NCBI GenBank assembly: GCA_964540895.1
Contig: CAZIOP010000001.1
Span: 1-64,000, forward strand
Length of the DNA stretch: 64,000 nt
DNA from: Patescibacterium sp964540895
Lineage (GTDB): Bacteria > Patescibacteriota > Patescibacteriia > Patescibacteriales > Patescibacteriaceae
Reading direction: 5' to 3'
Positions 7,700 through 14,755 of this stretch are shown piece by piece. The translations under genes and the position numbers were made by a program. Below the pieces are notes generated by a model. It was given only the letters and a program-made list of their open reading frames with translations. It had not been told where the DNA came from and ran no database searches. Position 1 is the stretch's first letter, and every line of letters begins with the position of its first letter.

Positions 7700-7785
7700 T
7701 TATATAAAACAAAACACCCCATACCTAGGGCGTTTTATTGATGGGTGGCTAGAGGGAATCGAACCCTCGCCAACGGGACCACAAC
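7700..7785. repeat. Boundary R5: terminator-like flank plus 3' half of tRNA-His (att-like)
   Basis: Positions 7736-7785 are a 50-nt perfect copy of 12485-12534, i.e. minus-strand tRNA-His from G31 through C73 plus the 3' flank. Identity stops exactly in the anticodon stem-loop. The adjacent AAAACACCCC...GGGCGTTTT (7710-7736) would act as a tRNA terminator on the minus strand. This is the footprint expected of tyrosine-recombinase integration into a tRNA gene. Confidence 0.85.
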
Positions 7786-7976
7786 ATAGAATGGCTATTT
7801 TCATGAAATGACCTATCTTAGCCATTAATACGATGAAACCTAAGTAAATAGAAGAATTGGGTATTGTCATTCATGGACAATCATACCCATGAAAGGACAA
7901 TCATACTCACTTTTTGGTCACTATATGGTCACCAGTTTTGTGACTGGCAATATAAGGAAAAGTGGGTAGGAGACCA
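7786..7976. promoter_or_regulatory. Left-end module of cassette C5
   Basis: Non-coding. It is alignable with 10958-11145 of cassette C6. Components: an ATTGTC (7863-7868)/GACAAT (7876-7881) inverted repeat, a second GGACAATCATAC at 7895-7906, and TGGTCAC-TATA-TGGTCAC at 7915-7932. It probably holds recombinase or accessory-protein binding sites. Confidence 0.6.
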
Positions 7977-8005
7977 TTGACAAATCTTAATAAATCTGAT
8001 ATATT
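7977..8005 (+). promoter_or_regulatory. Promoter of the cassette C5 operon
   Basis: TTGACA (7977-7982), 17-nt spacer, TATATT (8000-8005). It lies ~120 nt upstream of the first SD-led gene. Cassette C6 has an equivalent promoter just after its own left-end module. Confidence 0.75.
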
Positions 8006-8127
8006 CGAAGATACTTGTTTTTTGACAATTTGTCCTATTATTGAATGATTTATTGAGTATCTAAGGCATTCTTAGGGGTTTTAAAAATCATTTAATAATA
8101 AAAAAATTAAAGAAAGGAAAATTAATA

Positions 8128-8610
8128 ATGAAAAAAGTACTTAAAAATATAGGGGCTAGTGCTCTTGGTTCTTTGCTCGGAGCTTTCATTTTTTGTGGTG
8201 GAGCAGCAGTATTACAGTATTTATTTACCTCTATTATTTCTTGGAGGGAAAGTATGCAGCAAGTTGGTTTATATTTTACCATCTTATTTTTCTCTTCTCT
8301 TTTTTATGGAGATACAAGATATAATCTTACCAATAATTGGTCGAAAGGAGCAAAAAGAGCTAAGCAAATTATAGGCAGTATATTTGGTATTAATATTCTA
8401 ACCATAATGTCCTTAATCCTCTATGTCGAGATTTTGGATTTTATTAATCTCCGGCCTAAGGATTGGTCACTTATTACAGGTCTAGTAGTTTGGTGGCTAT
8501 TATTGAATCTAATAATATGGAAGAAGAATAATAGCTACAATATATGTCTTGATAAGTCAGAGTCAGAAAAAGTAATAGATGGCTTGATTATATTAGCTGG
8601 ATCAGGATGA
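8128..8610 (+). CDS. Four-helix membrane protein, unknown (cassette C5 gene 1)
   Basis: 160 aa with about four transmembrane segments (roughly 10-36, 45-62, 84-105, 115-134) and a polar tail. It begins MKKVLKNIGASALGS after an AAAGAAAGGA SD. No family is recognised. It is the first gene of the C5 operon, about 90 nt before the next gene. Membrane-rich cassettes suggest envelope function, phage resistance or host contact, but nothing in the sequence decides this. Confidence 0.65.
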   Translation: MKKVLKNIGASALGSLLGAFIFCGGAAVLQYLFTSIISWRESMQQVGLYFTILFFSSLFYGDTRYNLTNNWSKGAKRAKQIIGSIFGINILTIMSLILYVEILDFINLRPKDWSLITGLVVWWLLLNLIIWKKNNSYNICLDKSESEKVIDGLIILAGSG

Positions 8611-8701
8611 TTATTTGTAGTGTTTATATTATCTATTACAGGTTTGTACTAAGGTTGAATAAAGAAATTATTTAATAATATAAAAATCCGAGGAGGAAAA
8701 A

Positions 8702-9001
8702 ATGTATCATATACTTTATATCATAACTGTTGCAATAGTTCTCTGCTTTTTCCGCGTTCAACACCTCTTGTACAAAGAGGGGCCATCCAAAAAAGGACAT
8801 ATCTGGAAAACAATTCTTGCTTCTTTGCTAGTATTTACTGCTTCTATGACAGTGTTATTGTTGTACCACTACATATTCCTTACACTTCCTACCTGTAATA
8901 TTTTGGATGGAATAGAAATATTTGTAAGCTTCATCCTATTTATTTGGGGCTTAATAGGTCTATCTAAAATAATTATTCAGGCAAATAGAGAAATTAATTA
9001 A
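8702..9001 (+). CDS. Small membrane protein, unknown (cassette C5 gene 2)
   Basis: 99 aa, three hydrophobic segments (about 3-21, 36-61, 69-91). A very strong SD (GAGGAGG) lies 6 nt before ATG. The stop is 21 nt before the next start, so the genes are co-transcribed. No family is recognised. Confidence 0.65.
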   Translation: MYHILYIITVAIVLCFFRVQHLLYKEGPSKKGHIWKTILASLLVFTASMTVLLLYHYIFLTLPTCNILDGIEIFVSFILFIWGLIGLSKIIIQANREIN

Positions 9002-9022
9002 ATTTTGAAAGGAGAAAAAATA

Positions 9023-9472
9023 ATGAAATTATTTCAAAAAGCTTTTTTGTGGTTAAGGAGGTTTATACCCGATAAAACAGTTATACCTGAACAGGTAAGA
9101 ACATTTAAAACCATATATGTCTTGGAAGTTATCTCTGGTATAGGACTTAGAAAGGATATGGATCTTAATGGCTATATGGATGTAGTTTTATTTATATGTG
9201 GAGTAGATGCCTCAGTACAGAATATGCCCCTTGTATTGTTTGCTAGAATTCGGAAAGAATGTGAAATAATTTATATTAAATCACTTAAGAAACAATGCTC
9301 ATTTTATGATCAAATTTTTGAAGAGGCTCAAAAAATGAGAGGTAAAGCAACACCACCGCAGTGGACTGAGTGGGCAAACAGAAAAGTAGAAGAAATAGGA
9401 CAAGAGGTGCAACTCTATGGTCCATCACCAATTATGACAATTCATTCGGTAGTAGAAAGATCATTAAATTAA
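9023..9472 (+). CDS. Unknown soluble protein (cassette C5 gene 3)
   Basis: 149 aa. The ATG at 9023 is chosen over an upstream TTG (9005) because AAAGGAG sits 7-13 nt before it. It is mostly helical, with a basic N-terminus (MKLFQKAFLWLRRFIPDK) that may associate with the membrane. No recognised domain. It lies between membrane-protein genes in the same operon. Confidence 0.65.
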   Translation: MKLFQKAFLWLRRFIPDKTVIPEQVRTFKTIYVLEVISGIGLRKDMDLNGYMDVVLFICGVDASVQNMPLVLFARIRKECEIIYIKSLKKQCSFYDQIFEEAQKMRGKATPPQWTEWANRKVEEIGQEVQLYGPSPIMTIHSVVERSLN

Positions 9473-9502
9473 ATTGAAAAATAAAATAAATAAGGAGAAA
9501 AA

Positions 9503-9913
9503 ATGAAAGCAACAGAATATATCGGTAACAGAGAGGAAATATATTTAAGTCAAAGGCAAATGATAGAAACTAATAGTTTCAGAAAACAAGTATTAAACTT
9601 TTTCTGGATTATAGGAGCATTAATAGTTTTTGCCACCACTCCTAGTAATTTGTGGGTAGTGTTGATGATTATATTTGCCGCTTATCACGCTATAAAATCA
9701 TTCAAAGTACAAGTTAAAGAAGGAGAGCAAATAAGAAGACTTAATAAAGAATATAAAAATAATCCGGGTAGTATTCTTTTAAGTCAACTTGAGGAAATGG
9801 CTGAATTCTTCCCAAGCGACTATGAAAGTTATGGGGAAGAAAATAAAAACGATAAAAAGGAAAACGACGATGAGAATAAAGATAAAGAATTTAATAAAAA
9901 AATTACAAACTAA
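9503..9913 (+). CDS. Membrane protein with charged C-terminal tail (cassette C5 gene 4)
   Basis: 136 aa. Two close transmembrane helices (about 30-64) form a hairpin, followed by a helical region and a low-complexity Asp/Glu/Lys/Asn tail from about residue 108 to the end. A strong AAGGAGA SD precedes ATG. No family is recognised. Confidence 0.65.
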   Translation: MKATEYIGNREEIYLSQRQMIETNSFRKQVLNFFWIIGALIVFATTPSNLWVVLMIIFAAYHAIKSFKVQVKEGEQIRRLNKEYKNNPGSILLSQLEEMAEFFPSDYESYGEENKNDKKENDDENKDKEFNKKITN

Positions 9914-9933
9914 AAATAAAAGGAAAATTTAAA

Positions 9934-10512
9934 ATGAAGAAAATAGATTTATTAAGATTCTTTACTCTGCTATCACTGTTGGTGATTTTTACTATAAATG
10001 GATGTTCATCGGACAAAAGTCCATATATTGATGAAGCAGAAAAAATTACCGCATATCTCAAAAATACCAATCACACAATTCGAAAGATGCAGAATAGAGT
10101 CAATTTAGAACAAAATGTTAATGCCAGTAATTTTTTTATCTTTTCGAGTATATCTGTAAGAAATTCTACACAAGCAACAGTAATGTTCTCTTTTCTCGAT
10201 TCAATCAGTCAAACATATCTTATGATATCCGTACCTATTTCAAAGGTACGAATAAAATTCTCAAATGATAGCATTCCGTCAATTAAATTTGTTTTTATGC
10301 AGTCACGACTCTATCAATTTTTTCTTTTAAAATACGGAAGAGATATTTACACCACTACTTTTGAAGGAAGAAGTGGATACATTTCTCCAAACGAAGTATT
10401 TATTAAAACCCCGCAAAATATATTTAATGAATATTTAAGTTATATGATTATTAATTGTCGGGAGAGTGACTGGCCATCAAATATCGAATTACCGTTAAGT
10501 AATGCTGAGTAA
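9934..10512 (+). CDS. Predicted lipoprotein (cassette C5 gene 5)
   Basis: 192 aa. The signal peptide ends in lipobox INGC (Cys24), followed by SSDKS. The mature domain has alternating beta-like segments (SNFFIFSSISVRNSTQATV) and no recognised family. The AAAGGA SD is 10-12 nt upstream of ATG. It is the only clearly exported product of the C5 operon and probably its extracytoplasmic component. Confidence 0.7.
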   Translation: MKKIDLLRFFTLLSLLVIFTINGCSSDKSPYIDEAEKITAYLKNTNHTIRKMQNRVNLEQNVNASNFFIFSSISVRNSTQATVMFSFLDSISQTYLMISVPISKVRIKFSNDSIPSIKFVFMQSRLYQFFLLKYGRDIYTTTFEGRSGYISPNEVFIKTPQNIFNEYLSYMIINCRESDWPSNIELPLSNAE

Positions 10513-10567
10513 TTAAATACTAAACTTTAGTAAAAAAATTAAAAAAACCTTAAATGAAAGGGAAAAA

Positions 10568-10819
10568 ATGATCAAAGTAAAACAGTTATTTTGCTGTAAA
10601 AAGATTCTTATTATGGTTGATAAGAATTCCTGGAAGTTACCGGAAAGTGTTAGAAAGTTACTAACAAAAAAGGAAATAGAGTCAGTAACTATTTTCTTGA
10701 AATCTAAGCAAACTGACTCATTATATGGTCTAGCCATACATCATGTCAGCCTTACTATTTCAAGAGAAAAGACTCCTGGTACGATCCATATTGACAGGGA
10801 GATTATATTAAAAAAATAA
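10568..10819 (+). CDS. Small unknown protein (cassette C5 gene 6)
   Basis: 83 aa, basic, with CCKK at residues 9-12. A GAAAGGG SD sits 5-6 nt before ATG. It is the last gene before the operon terminator. No family is recognised. Confidence 0.55.
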   Translation: MIKVKQLFCCKKILIMVDKNSWKLPESVRKLLTKKEIESVTIFLKSKQTDSLYGLAIHHVSLTISREKTPGTIHIDREIILKK

Positions 10820-10847
10820 TTGCGAGTAGTTATTCAAACTTGCAATG

Positions 10848-10878
10848 AAACCCCAATGAAATTTGTTGGGGTTTTTTT
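10848..10878 (+). terminator. Rho-independent terminator of cassette C5
   Basis: A perfect 9-bp stem, AAACCCCAA/TTGGGGTTT, with a 9-nt loop and a T-run. It lies ~30 nt before the R6 boundary. Confidence 0.85.
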
Positions 10879-10885
10879 ACAAAAA

Positions 10886-10957
10886 ATACCTCATAATTAG
10901 GGCATTTTATCGATGGGTGACTAGAGGGAATCGGACCCTCGCCAACGGGACCACAAC
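10886..10957. repeat. Boundary R6: decayed copy of the tRNA-His 3' half
   Basis: 10908-10957 matches 12485-12534 with three substitutions. One changes the T-loop (Psi55 position becomes C). Another, A at 10920, gives the complement that would pair perfectly with A4 of the intact tRNA 5' half, whereas the present tRNA has an A4-C69 mismatch. A weak hairpin precedes it, as at R5. Confidence 0.85.
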
Positions 10958-11145
10958 ATAGAATGGCTATTTTCATAGATTATCTAATCTTAGGTATTAA
11001 TGTGATAAAACCTAAGTAAAACTAAGAATCTAGCATTGTCATCAAAGGACAATCATACCCAAAGAAGGACACCTTTACCCACTTTTTGGTCACTATATGG
11101 TCACCAGTTTGGAGACCGCAATATAGGGAATAGTGGGTAGAAAGG
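10958..11145. promoter_or_regulatory. Left-end module of cassette C6
   Basis: Non-coding and alignable with 7786-7976. It has the ATTGTC (11035-11040)/GACAAT (11048-11053) inverted repeat followed by CATACCC, a degenerate GGAC repeat, and TGGTCAC-TATA-TGGTCAC at 11087-11104. Confidence 0.6.
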
Positions 11146-11171
11146 CCTATAAATAGGTGGTTTTGCTTATA

Positions 11172-11200
11172 TTGACAAATTACCTATAAAATGCTATTAT
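11172..11200 (+). promoter_or_regulatory. Promoter of cassette C6
   Basis: TTGACA (11172-11177), 17-nt spacer, TATTAT (11195-11200). The leader before the SD is ~105 nt. Confidence 0.75.
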
Positions 11201-11325
11201 ATTATGATAGCCAGTTCCTTACAATTCAACGATTTAGGTTATATTTATTGGATTTTTTGAGTTTTTCTTGGTGAGGAAGGTTGGGAAAATTCAATAAATT
11301 AAACTTAAAAAAAGGAGAAATAAAA

Positions 11326-11793
11326 ATGATTTACAAAATATTAAGTAGAATACTGGTTATACTGGCAATTTTAGTTTTCTTGGTGAATTCACTTGGTAGT
11401 AATTCTAAAACGAATGTAGTTATTGCCATACTTCTCATAGTTGCTGCTGGGTTTTGGTTGATTGATAAACTTTCACGACCACAACCAGAACGAAAACCAG
11501 TGGAAATTAATAGAGATCTTTTTTACTCAGTAAATGAACAAACCTTGTTTTGGGTTGCAGGTTACACTGATAATTCAAATAATGTAAAAGAGTTAACGTC
11601 TGTTTTTTTGGACAGAGCACTAGCTTTAGCAAATTTAATCAAAGCTGATGTAAAAAATATTAACTTTTCATATATCTATACATCACGCAGATACAAAAGT
11701 ATGCGAGTATTTTATATAAAGACAGATGTGATTCCGGAAAAAGCCTTCAAGATTGATGGTGACTGGAATATGTGGAAGTGGTTGGAGAATTAA
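11326..11793 (+). CDS. Membrane-anchored protein, unknown (cassette C6 gene 1)
   Basis: 155 aa from the ATG at 11326, preferred over the TTG at 11281 because AAAGGAG lies just upstream. Two transmembrane helices (about 4-23 and 30-46) are followed by a ~100-aa soluble domain rich in aromatic residues and ending DWNMWKWLEN. No family is recognised. Confidence 0.65.
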   Translation: MIYKILSRILVILAILVFLVNSLGSNSKTNVVIAILLIVAAGFWLIDKLSRPQPERKPVEINRDLFYSVNEQTLFWVAGYTDNSNNVKELTSVFLDRALALANLIKADVKNINFSYIYTSRRYKSMRVFYIKTDVIPEKAFKIDGDWNMWKWLEN

Positions 11794-11828
11794 AATAAAC
11801 TTAAAATAAAAAGAAAGGGTAACCAATA

Positions 11829-12395
11829 ATGGAAAAACAATTTTTGAATTACAAGGATTTAAAAGTAGGACATATCTATAATAAAGAATACACCGGCAAG
11901 AATGAAGCATATAAAAAATGCAATGGCAAAACGACGTTTAAAGTTATTTCCACAGGAAAAAAATATGAAATTAAAGAATTATATTCTTTTTGTGGAGACG
12001 TATACTCAAAATATCTTGAGAGAGGACCAATAACTTTTTCTTCACCAATAAACATATGTAAAGGATATAACGTTTATGAATGTCCTGATCCCAAGAAGTG
12101 GTTTATTCATAAAAAGATTATGACACTTAAGAAAGCCATTAAAGAAAACCTTATTACGGTTGAAACTATCAAGGATGTATTCAAAAATCAGTCCGGAAAC
12201 TTCATACGTGAAGATCCAGTAACCTATTATAGTGATAAGGGGCAAAGATATTTTGAACTACTTACAGAACCTTATATGAATGATGTTCAGCATAAAAAAT
12301 ATCCGTATTTGAATTCAGTAGCTTTCTTATTTAAAAGTACTGAAGAATTAAAATTAAAAGTCAGAGAAATTTATCCGCAAGCCTGGTTTATGTAA
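11829..12395 (+). CDS. Unknown soluble protein (cassette C6 gene 2)
   Basis: 188 aa, Lys- and Tyr-rich, no signal peptide. It has four scattered Cys and no recognised motif. The opening residues (NYKDLKVGHIY) resemble the start of small beta-barrel domains but do not identify a family. A GAAAGGG SD is present. It is co-transcribed with the membrane-anchored gene 36 nt upstream. Confidence 0.65.
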   Translation: MEKQFLNYKDLKVGHIYNKEYTGKNEAYKKCNGKTTFKVISTGKKYEIKELYSFCGDVYSKYLERGPITFSSPINICKGYNVYECPDPKKWFIHKKIMTLKKAIKENLITVETIKDVFKNQSGNFIREDPVTYYSDKGQRYFELLTEPYMNDVQHKKYPYLNSVAFLFKSTEELKLKVREIYPQAWFM

Positions 12396-12424
12396 GACAG
12401 GAATAAAAAATATAATGTTTCAAG

Positions 12425-12456
12425 ACCCGATGTAAATAATTCATCGGGTTTTTTAT
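12425..12456 (+). terminator. Rho-independent terminator of cassette C6
   Basis: An ACCCGATG/CATCGGGT 8-bp stem followed by a T-run, just before the tRNA-His flank. Confidence 0.85.
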
Positions 12457-12492
12457 TTCCAAACACCCCACTTCTAAGCTGTTATATTGATG

Positions 12493-12564
12493 GGTGGCTA
12501 GAGGGAATCGAACCCTCGCCAACGGGACCACAACCCGCTGTTCTACCATTAAACTATAGTCACC
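12493..12564 (-). tRNA. tRNA-His (GTG)
   Basis: 72 nt with a complete cloverleaf. The anticodon loop TTGTGGT gives GTG. G-1 is encoded opposite C73, the tRNA-His identity element. CCA is not encoded (CAT follows). The acceptor stem has one A4-C69 mismatch. Two displaced copies of its 3' half lie at 7736 and 10908, marking it as the target of repeated site-specific integration. Confidence 0.93.
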
Positions 12565-12590
12565 ATGAAATAATGTTTCACATTATTGTG

Positions 12591-12662
12591 TGTCCTCGGT
12601 AGGAATCGAACCTACATTAAGAGATTAGAAGTCTCTCGTTCTATCCATTGAACTACAAGGAC
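12591..12662 (-). tRNA. tRNA-Arg (TCT)
   Basis: 72 nt. The anticodon loop CTTCTAA gives TCT. It has a full acceptor stem (GTCCTTG/CGAGGAC with one G-T pair) and A73; no CCA is encoded. It lies 26 nt from tRNA-His and 61 nt from the recombinase gene. Confidence 0.93.
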
Positions 12663-12723
12663 GTAGTTGTTTTTTCCGTGAACACTTGTCTAAAAATAGC
12701 AGTAAATCACGTCTTTGTCAATC

Positions 12724-13689
12724 TTAACCTTTGCTGTTTTTTCTTCGTTGTCGCCCATGAAAAGCCTGATATACATCCCGTAACTGATTGTCAGTAATAT
12801 GAGTATACACTTGAGTGGTGGTAATAGAGGAATGACCTAACATAGCTTGCACAGAACGAATATCTGCCCCGTTCAACAAAAGATCAGTAGCATAACTATG
12901 CCTCAGTGTATGAGGTGTAACCTTCTTCATAATACCAGCTAGTCTCGCATAGCGAGCCACTAGTCGTTCAATTGACCTAGAGGTAATCGGTTTGTCAGAG
13001 CCTTCATTAATTTTACTCTGTCCAACAAATAAATGCGGGTTAGTATCATGACGCTGATCAAGATATTTCTTGATCCAGTGTCTGGCAGTTTCTGACAAAA
13101 AAACCAATCGTACTTTACTACCCTTTCCTCTCACAGTGAATTCAGGTTTATTTAAATTAATTTCTTCAATTTTCAATTTTGCCAGCTCACTGACACGAAG
13201 TCCAGTTGAGAACAATGTTTCTAACAGAGCTTTGTCACGTAATGATTGTGCGTTATCATTTTTTCCAAGCAGTGGTGCCTCTAATATTTTTTCTAAGTCG
13301 GAGCCTTCCAAAAATTCCACTTGGCGAGGTAATTGTTTGGCTAACTCAATCTTTTCTGGTTCTAGAGTTTTGACATCATTCTTGATTAAATATTTGAGAA
13401 AAGTACGCAGAGCTATGAGATGATAGTTTTGAGTGTTCTTTTTTATGTTCTCATTTGTGCGTGAAGGTAGTCGGTTTAGGTGTAGCCTGAATTGATGGAC
13501 CAGTAGTTTGTTAATTGTTTCAGGCTTGTGAACTCCACGTTCAGCAGCAAAAACTGCAAAACGATGAAGGAAAAAACCATAGTTACGAAGTGTGAGTTTG
13601 GATAGTCCTCGGTCTACTTCCAAATATTCCAAAAAATCATTGATAGCCCGGTCTAAAAGAGAGGTTTTAGGAGTGGAAGTTGATGACAT
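12724..13689 (-). CDS. xer: Tyrosine recombinase, XerC/XerD-like
   Basis: 321 aa. An N-terminal SAM-like core-binding domain (about 10-100) is followed by the catalytic domain. All catalytic residues are visible: Arg165 (TGLRVSE), Lys189 (GKGSK), His260 and Arg263 (HTLRHSY), His286 (LGHSS) and Tyr295 (TTQVYTH). The length and motif spacing are those of Xer recombinases that resolve chromosome dimers. It is the only recombinase in the window and lies immediately beside the tRNA-His/tRNA-Arg pair that terminates the cassette array, so it is the obvious candidate to act in trans on those elements. A purely housekeeping role is equally compatible. No SD. Confidence 0.92.
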   Translation of the reverse strand: MSSTSTPKTSLLDRAINDFLEYLEVDRGLSKLTLRNYGFFLHRFAVFAAERGVHKPETINKLLVHQFRLHLNRLPSRTNENIKKNTQNYHLIALRTFLKYLIKNDVKTLEPEKIELAKQLPRQVEFLEGSDLEKILEAPLLGKNDNAQSLRDKALLETLFSTGLRVSELAKLKIEEINLNKPEFTVRGKGSKVRLVFLSETARHWIKKYLDQRHDTNPHLFVGQSKINEGSDKPITSRSIERLVARYARLAGIMKKVTPHTLRHSYATDLLLNGADIRSVQAMLGHSSITTTQVYTHITDNQLRDVYQAFHGRQRRKNSKG

Positions 13690-13708
13690 TCTAACATTAT
13701 ACGACGTC

Positions 13709-13737
13709 TTGATTTTTATTTCAATTTATAGTACTAT
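13709..13737 (+). promoter_or_regulatory. Candidate promoter of rpsO
   Basis: TTGATT (13709-13714), 17-nt spacer, TACTAT (13732-13737). The ~80-nt leader contains two CGGATTC units near its end (13799-13815) but no SD. Confidence 0.4.
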
Positions 13738-13816
13738 ACAGGGGTTATCTTATTAATTAATTGTACCGATTCTTGGAAAAGCCCTTGTCAGACTTCTCTC
13801 GGATTCGGCGGATTCT

Positions 13817-14188
13817 ATGTTAGACAAAAAGACCAAACAACGGTTAATTAACCGTTTTAAAGTGCATGAGACCGATACTGGTTCTCCGCAAGTGCAGATT
13901 GCTATCTTAACTGAAGAGATTACTCAGTTAACAGAGCACTTAAAAATGCACAAGCAAGATCACTCTTCTCGCCGTGGTTTACTCCGTAAAGTTGGTGAAC
14001 GTCGTCGTTTACTTCGTTATCTCCAACGTGAAGATGAAAAAGCCTTTTTAGATATTGCTACTAAACTCAAACTCCGCATCGCCAAGAAAATGATTGCTGA
14101 GGAAGAAGAACGCAAGCGTATTGAAGCAGAAATTATGGGTGACCAAATTCCTGATGAAGAAGCTGACGTGGTAGCTGACAAAGAATAA
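13817..14188 (+). CDS. rpsO: 30S ribosomal protein S15
   Basis: 123 aa. The core (about 1-89) matches S15: FKVHETDTGSPQVQIAILTE, then LKMHKQDHSSRRGLL and RRRLLRYL, the 16S/S6-S18 platform-binding helices. A ~35-aa acidic C-terminal extension (AEEEERKRIEAEIMGDQIPDEE) is longer than the usual 89-aa form. It is the first gene of an rpsO-NYN-pnp cluster, an order close to the rpsO-pnp operon of many bacteria. No SD. Confidence 0.95.
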   Translation: MLDKKTKQRLINRFKVHETDTGSPQVQIAILTEEITQLTEHLKMHKQDHSSRRGLLRKVGERRRLLRYLQREDEKAFLDIATKLKLRIAKKMIAEEEERKRIEAEIMGDQIPDEEADVVADKE

Positions 14189-14197
14189 CAATAACCG

Positions 14198-14222
14198 AAA
14201 AGCGGACTTCTTGTCCGCTTTT
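14198..14222 (+). terminator. Hairpin between rpsO and the NYN gene
   Basis: A perfect 10-bp stem AAAAGCGGAC/GTCCGCTTTT with a 5-nt loop. It ends 2 nt before the ATG of the next gene, so it may be an rpsO terminator, an attenuator or a translation-controlling hairpin. Confidence 0.7.
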
Positions 14223-14224
14223 CT

Positions 14225-14731
14225 ATGTCTATGATGAAACACAAAGATCAAAGAGTTGGCGTTTTAATTGACGTCTCCAATATGTATCACTCCGCTAAAA
14301 ATTTATATAAGCGCCGAGTGAATTTCAAAGAAGTATTAAAAGAAGCAGTAGCTGGACGAAAATTAATCCGCGCTACCGCGTATGTTATACGTGCTGAAAA
14401 CGAAGAAGAAAATAATTTTTTTGAAGCCTTAAGCCAACAGGGCTTTCAAGTTATTATCAAAGACTTGCAAGTCTTTACTGGTGGTGCTAAAAAAGGTGAT
14501 TGGGATGTTGGTATTGCGGTTGATGCTATTAAGTTAGCTGAGAAATTAGATGTCTTGGTATTGGTAACAGGTGACGGTGATTATTTGCCACTAGTAACCT
14601 ATTTACAAAACACCCAAGGTTGTTTAGTAGAAATTCTCAGTTTCAGACAAACCACTTCCAGTCGTTTAATTGAAGAAGCTGATGACTTTATCAACCTAAG
14701 TGATAGTCGGAAGTTCTTGATTGGAAAATAA
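14225..14731 (+). CDS. NYN-domain (LabA/DUF88-like) putative RNase
   Basis: 168 aa. It shows the PIN-like NYN fold: GVLIDVSNMYHS near the N-terminus (first Asp), KKGDWDVGIAVDAI in the middle, and VLVTGDGDYLPLV with two acidic residues, together forming a metal-binding site. The family is linked to RNA cleavage. It lies between rpsO and pnp, which fits a role in RNA turnover. Two alternative ATGs (14225, 14231) are in frame. A second NYN protein is encoded at 18179. Confidence 0.85.
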   Translation: MSMMKHKDQRVGVLIDVSNMYHSAKNLYKRRVNFKEVLKEAVAGRKLIRATAYVIRAENEEENNFFEALSQQGFQVIIKDLQVFTGGAKKGDWDVGIAVDAIKLAEKLDVLVLVTGDGDYLPLVTYLQNTQGCLVEILSFRQTTSSRLIEEADDFINLSDSRKFLIGK

Positions 14732-14755
14732 TTAACACATTAATTAACTTGCTGG

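Larger units (their letters stand above)
6195..7735. mobile_element. Accessory cassette C4 (two overlapping genes, minus strand)
   Basis: The segment lies between R4 and the tRNA-His-derived R5. It encodes a 44-aa protein and a 419-aa protein with overlapping ends. No mobility gene is present. Confidence 0.5.
7736..10907. mobile_element. Cassette C5: tRNA-His-bounded element with six plus-strand genes
   Basis: It is bounded by tRNA-His 3'-half copies R5 and R6. From left to right it holds the att copy, a ~200-nt module conserved with C6 (inverted repeat, GGACAATCATAC repeats, TGGTCAC iterons), a promoter, six SD-led genes and a terminator, then the next att copy. It encodes no integrase, so it is a non-autonomous element. 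Gene functions are unknown; four of six proteins are membrane-embedded or lipidated. Confidence 0.7.
10908..12484. mobile_element. Cassette C6: tRNA-His-bounded element with two plus-strand genes
   Basis: It has the same layout as C5 in half the length: att copy R6, left-end module, TTGACA promoter, two SD-led genes, terminator, then the live tRNA-His. No recombinase is encoded. Being next to the intact tRNA, it is probably the most recent insertion. Confidence 0.7.

Noticed and set aside
7744..7785. A second tRNA-His gene at 7744, or at 10916
   Set aside because: Only the 3' half is present; the D-arm and acceptor 5' strand are missing, so these are att-like remnants, not tRNA genes.
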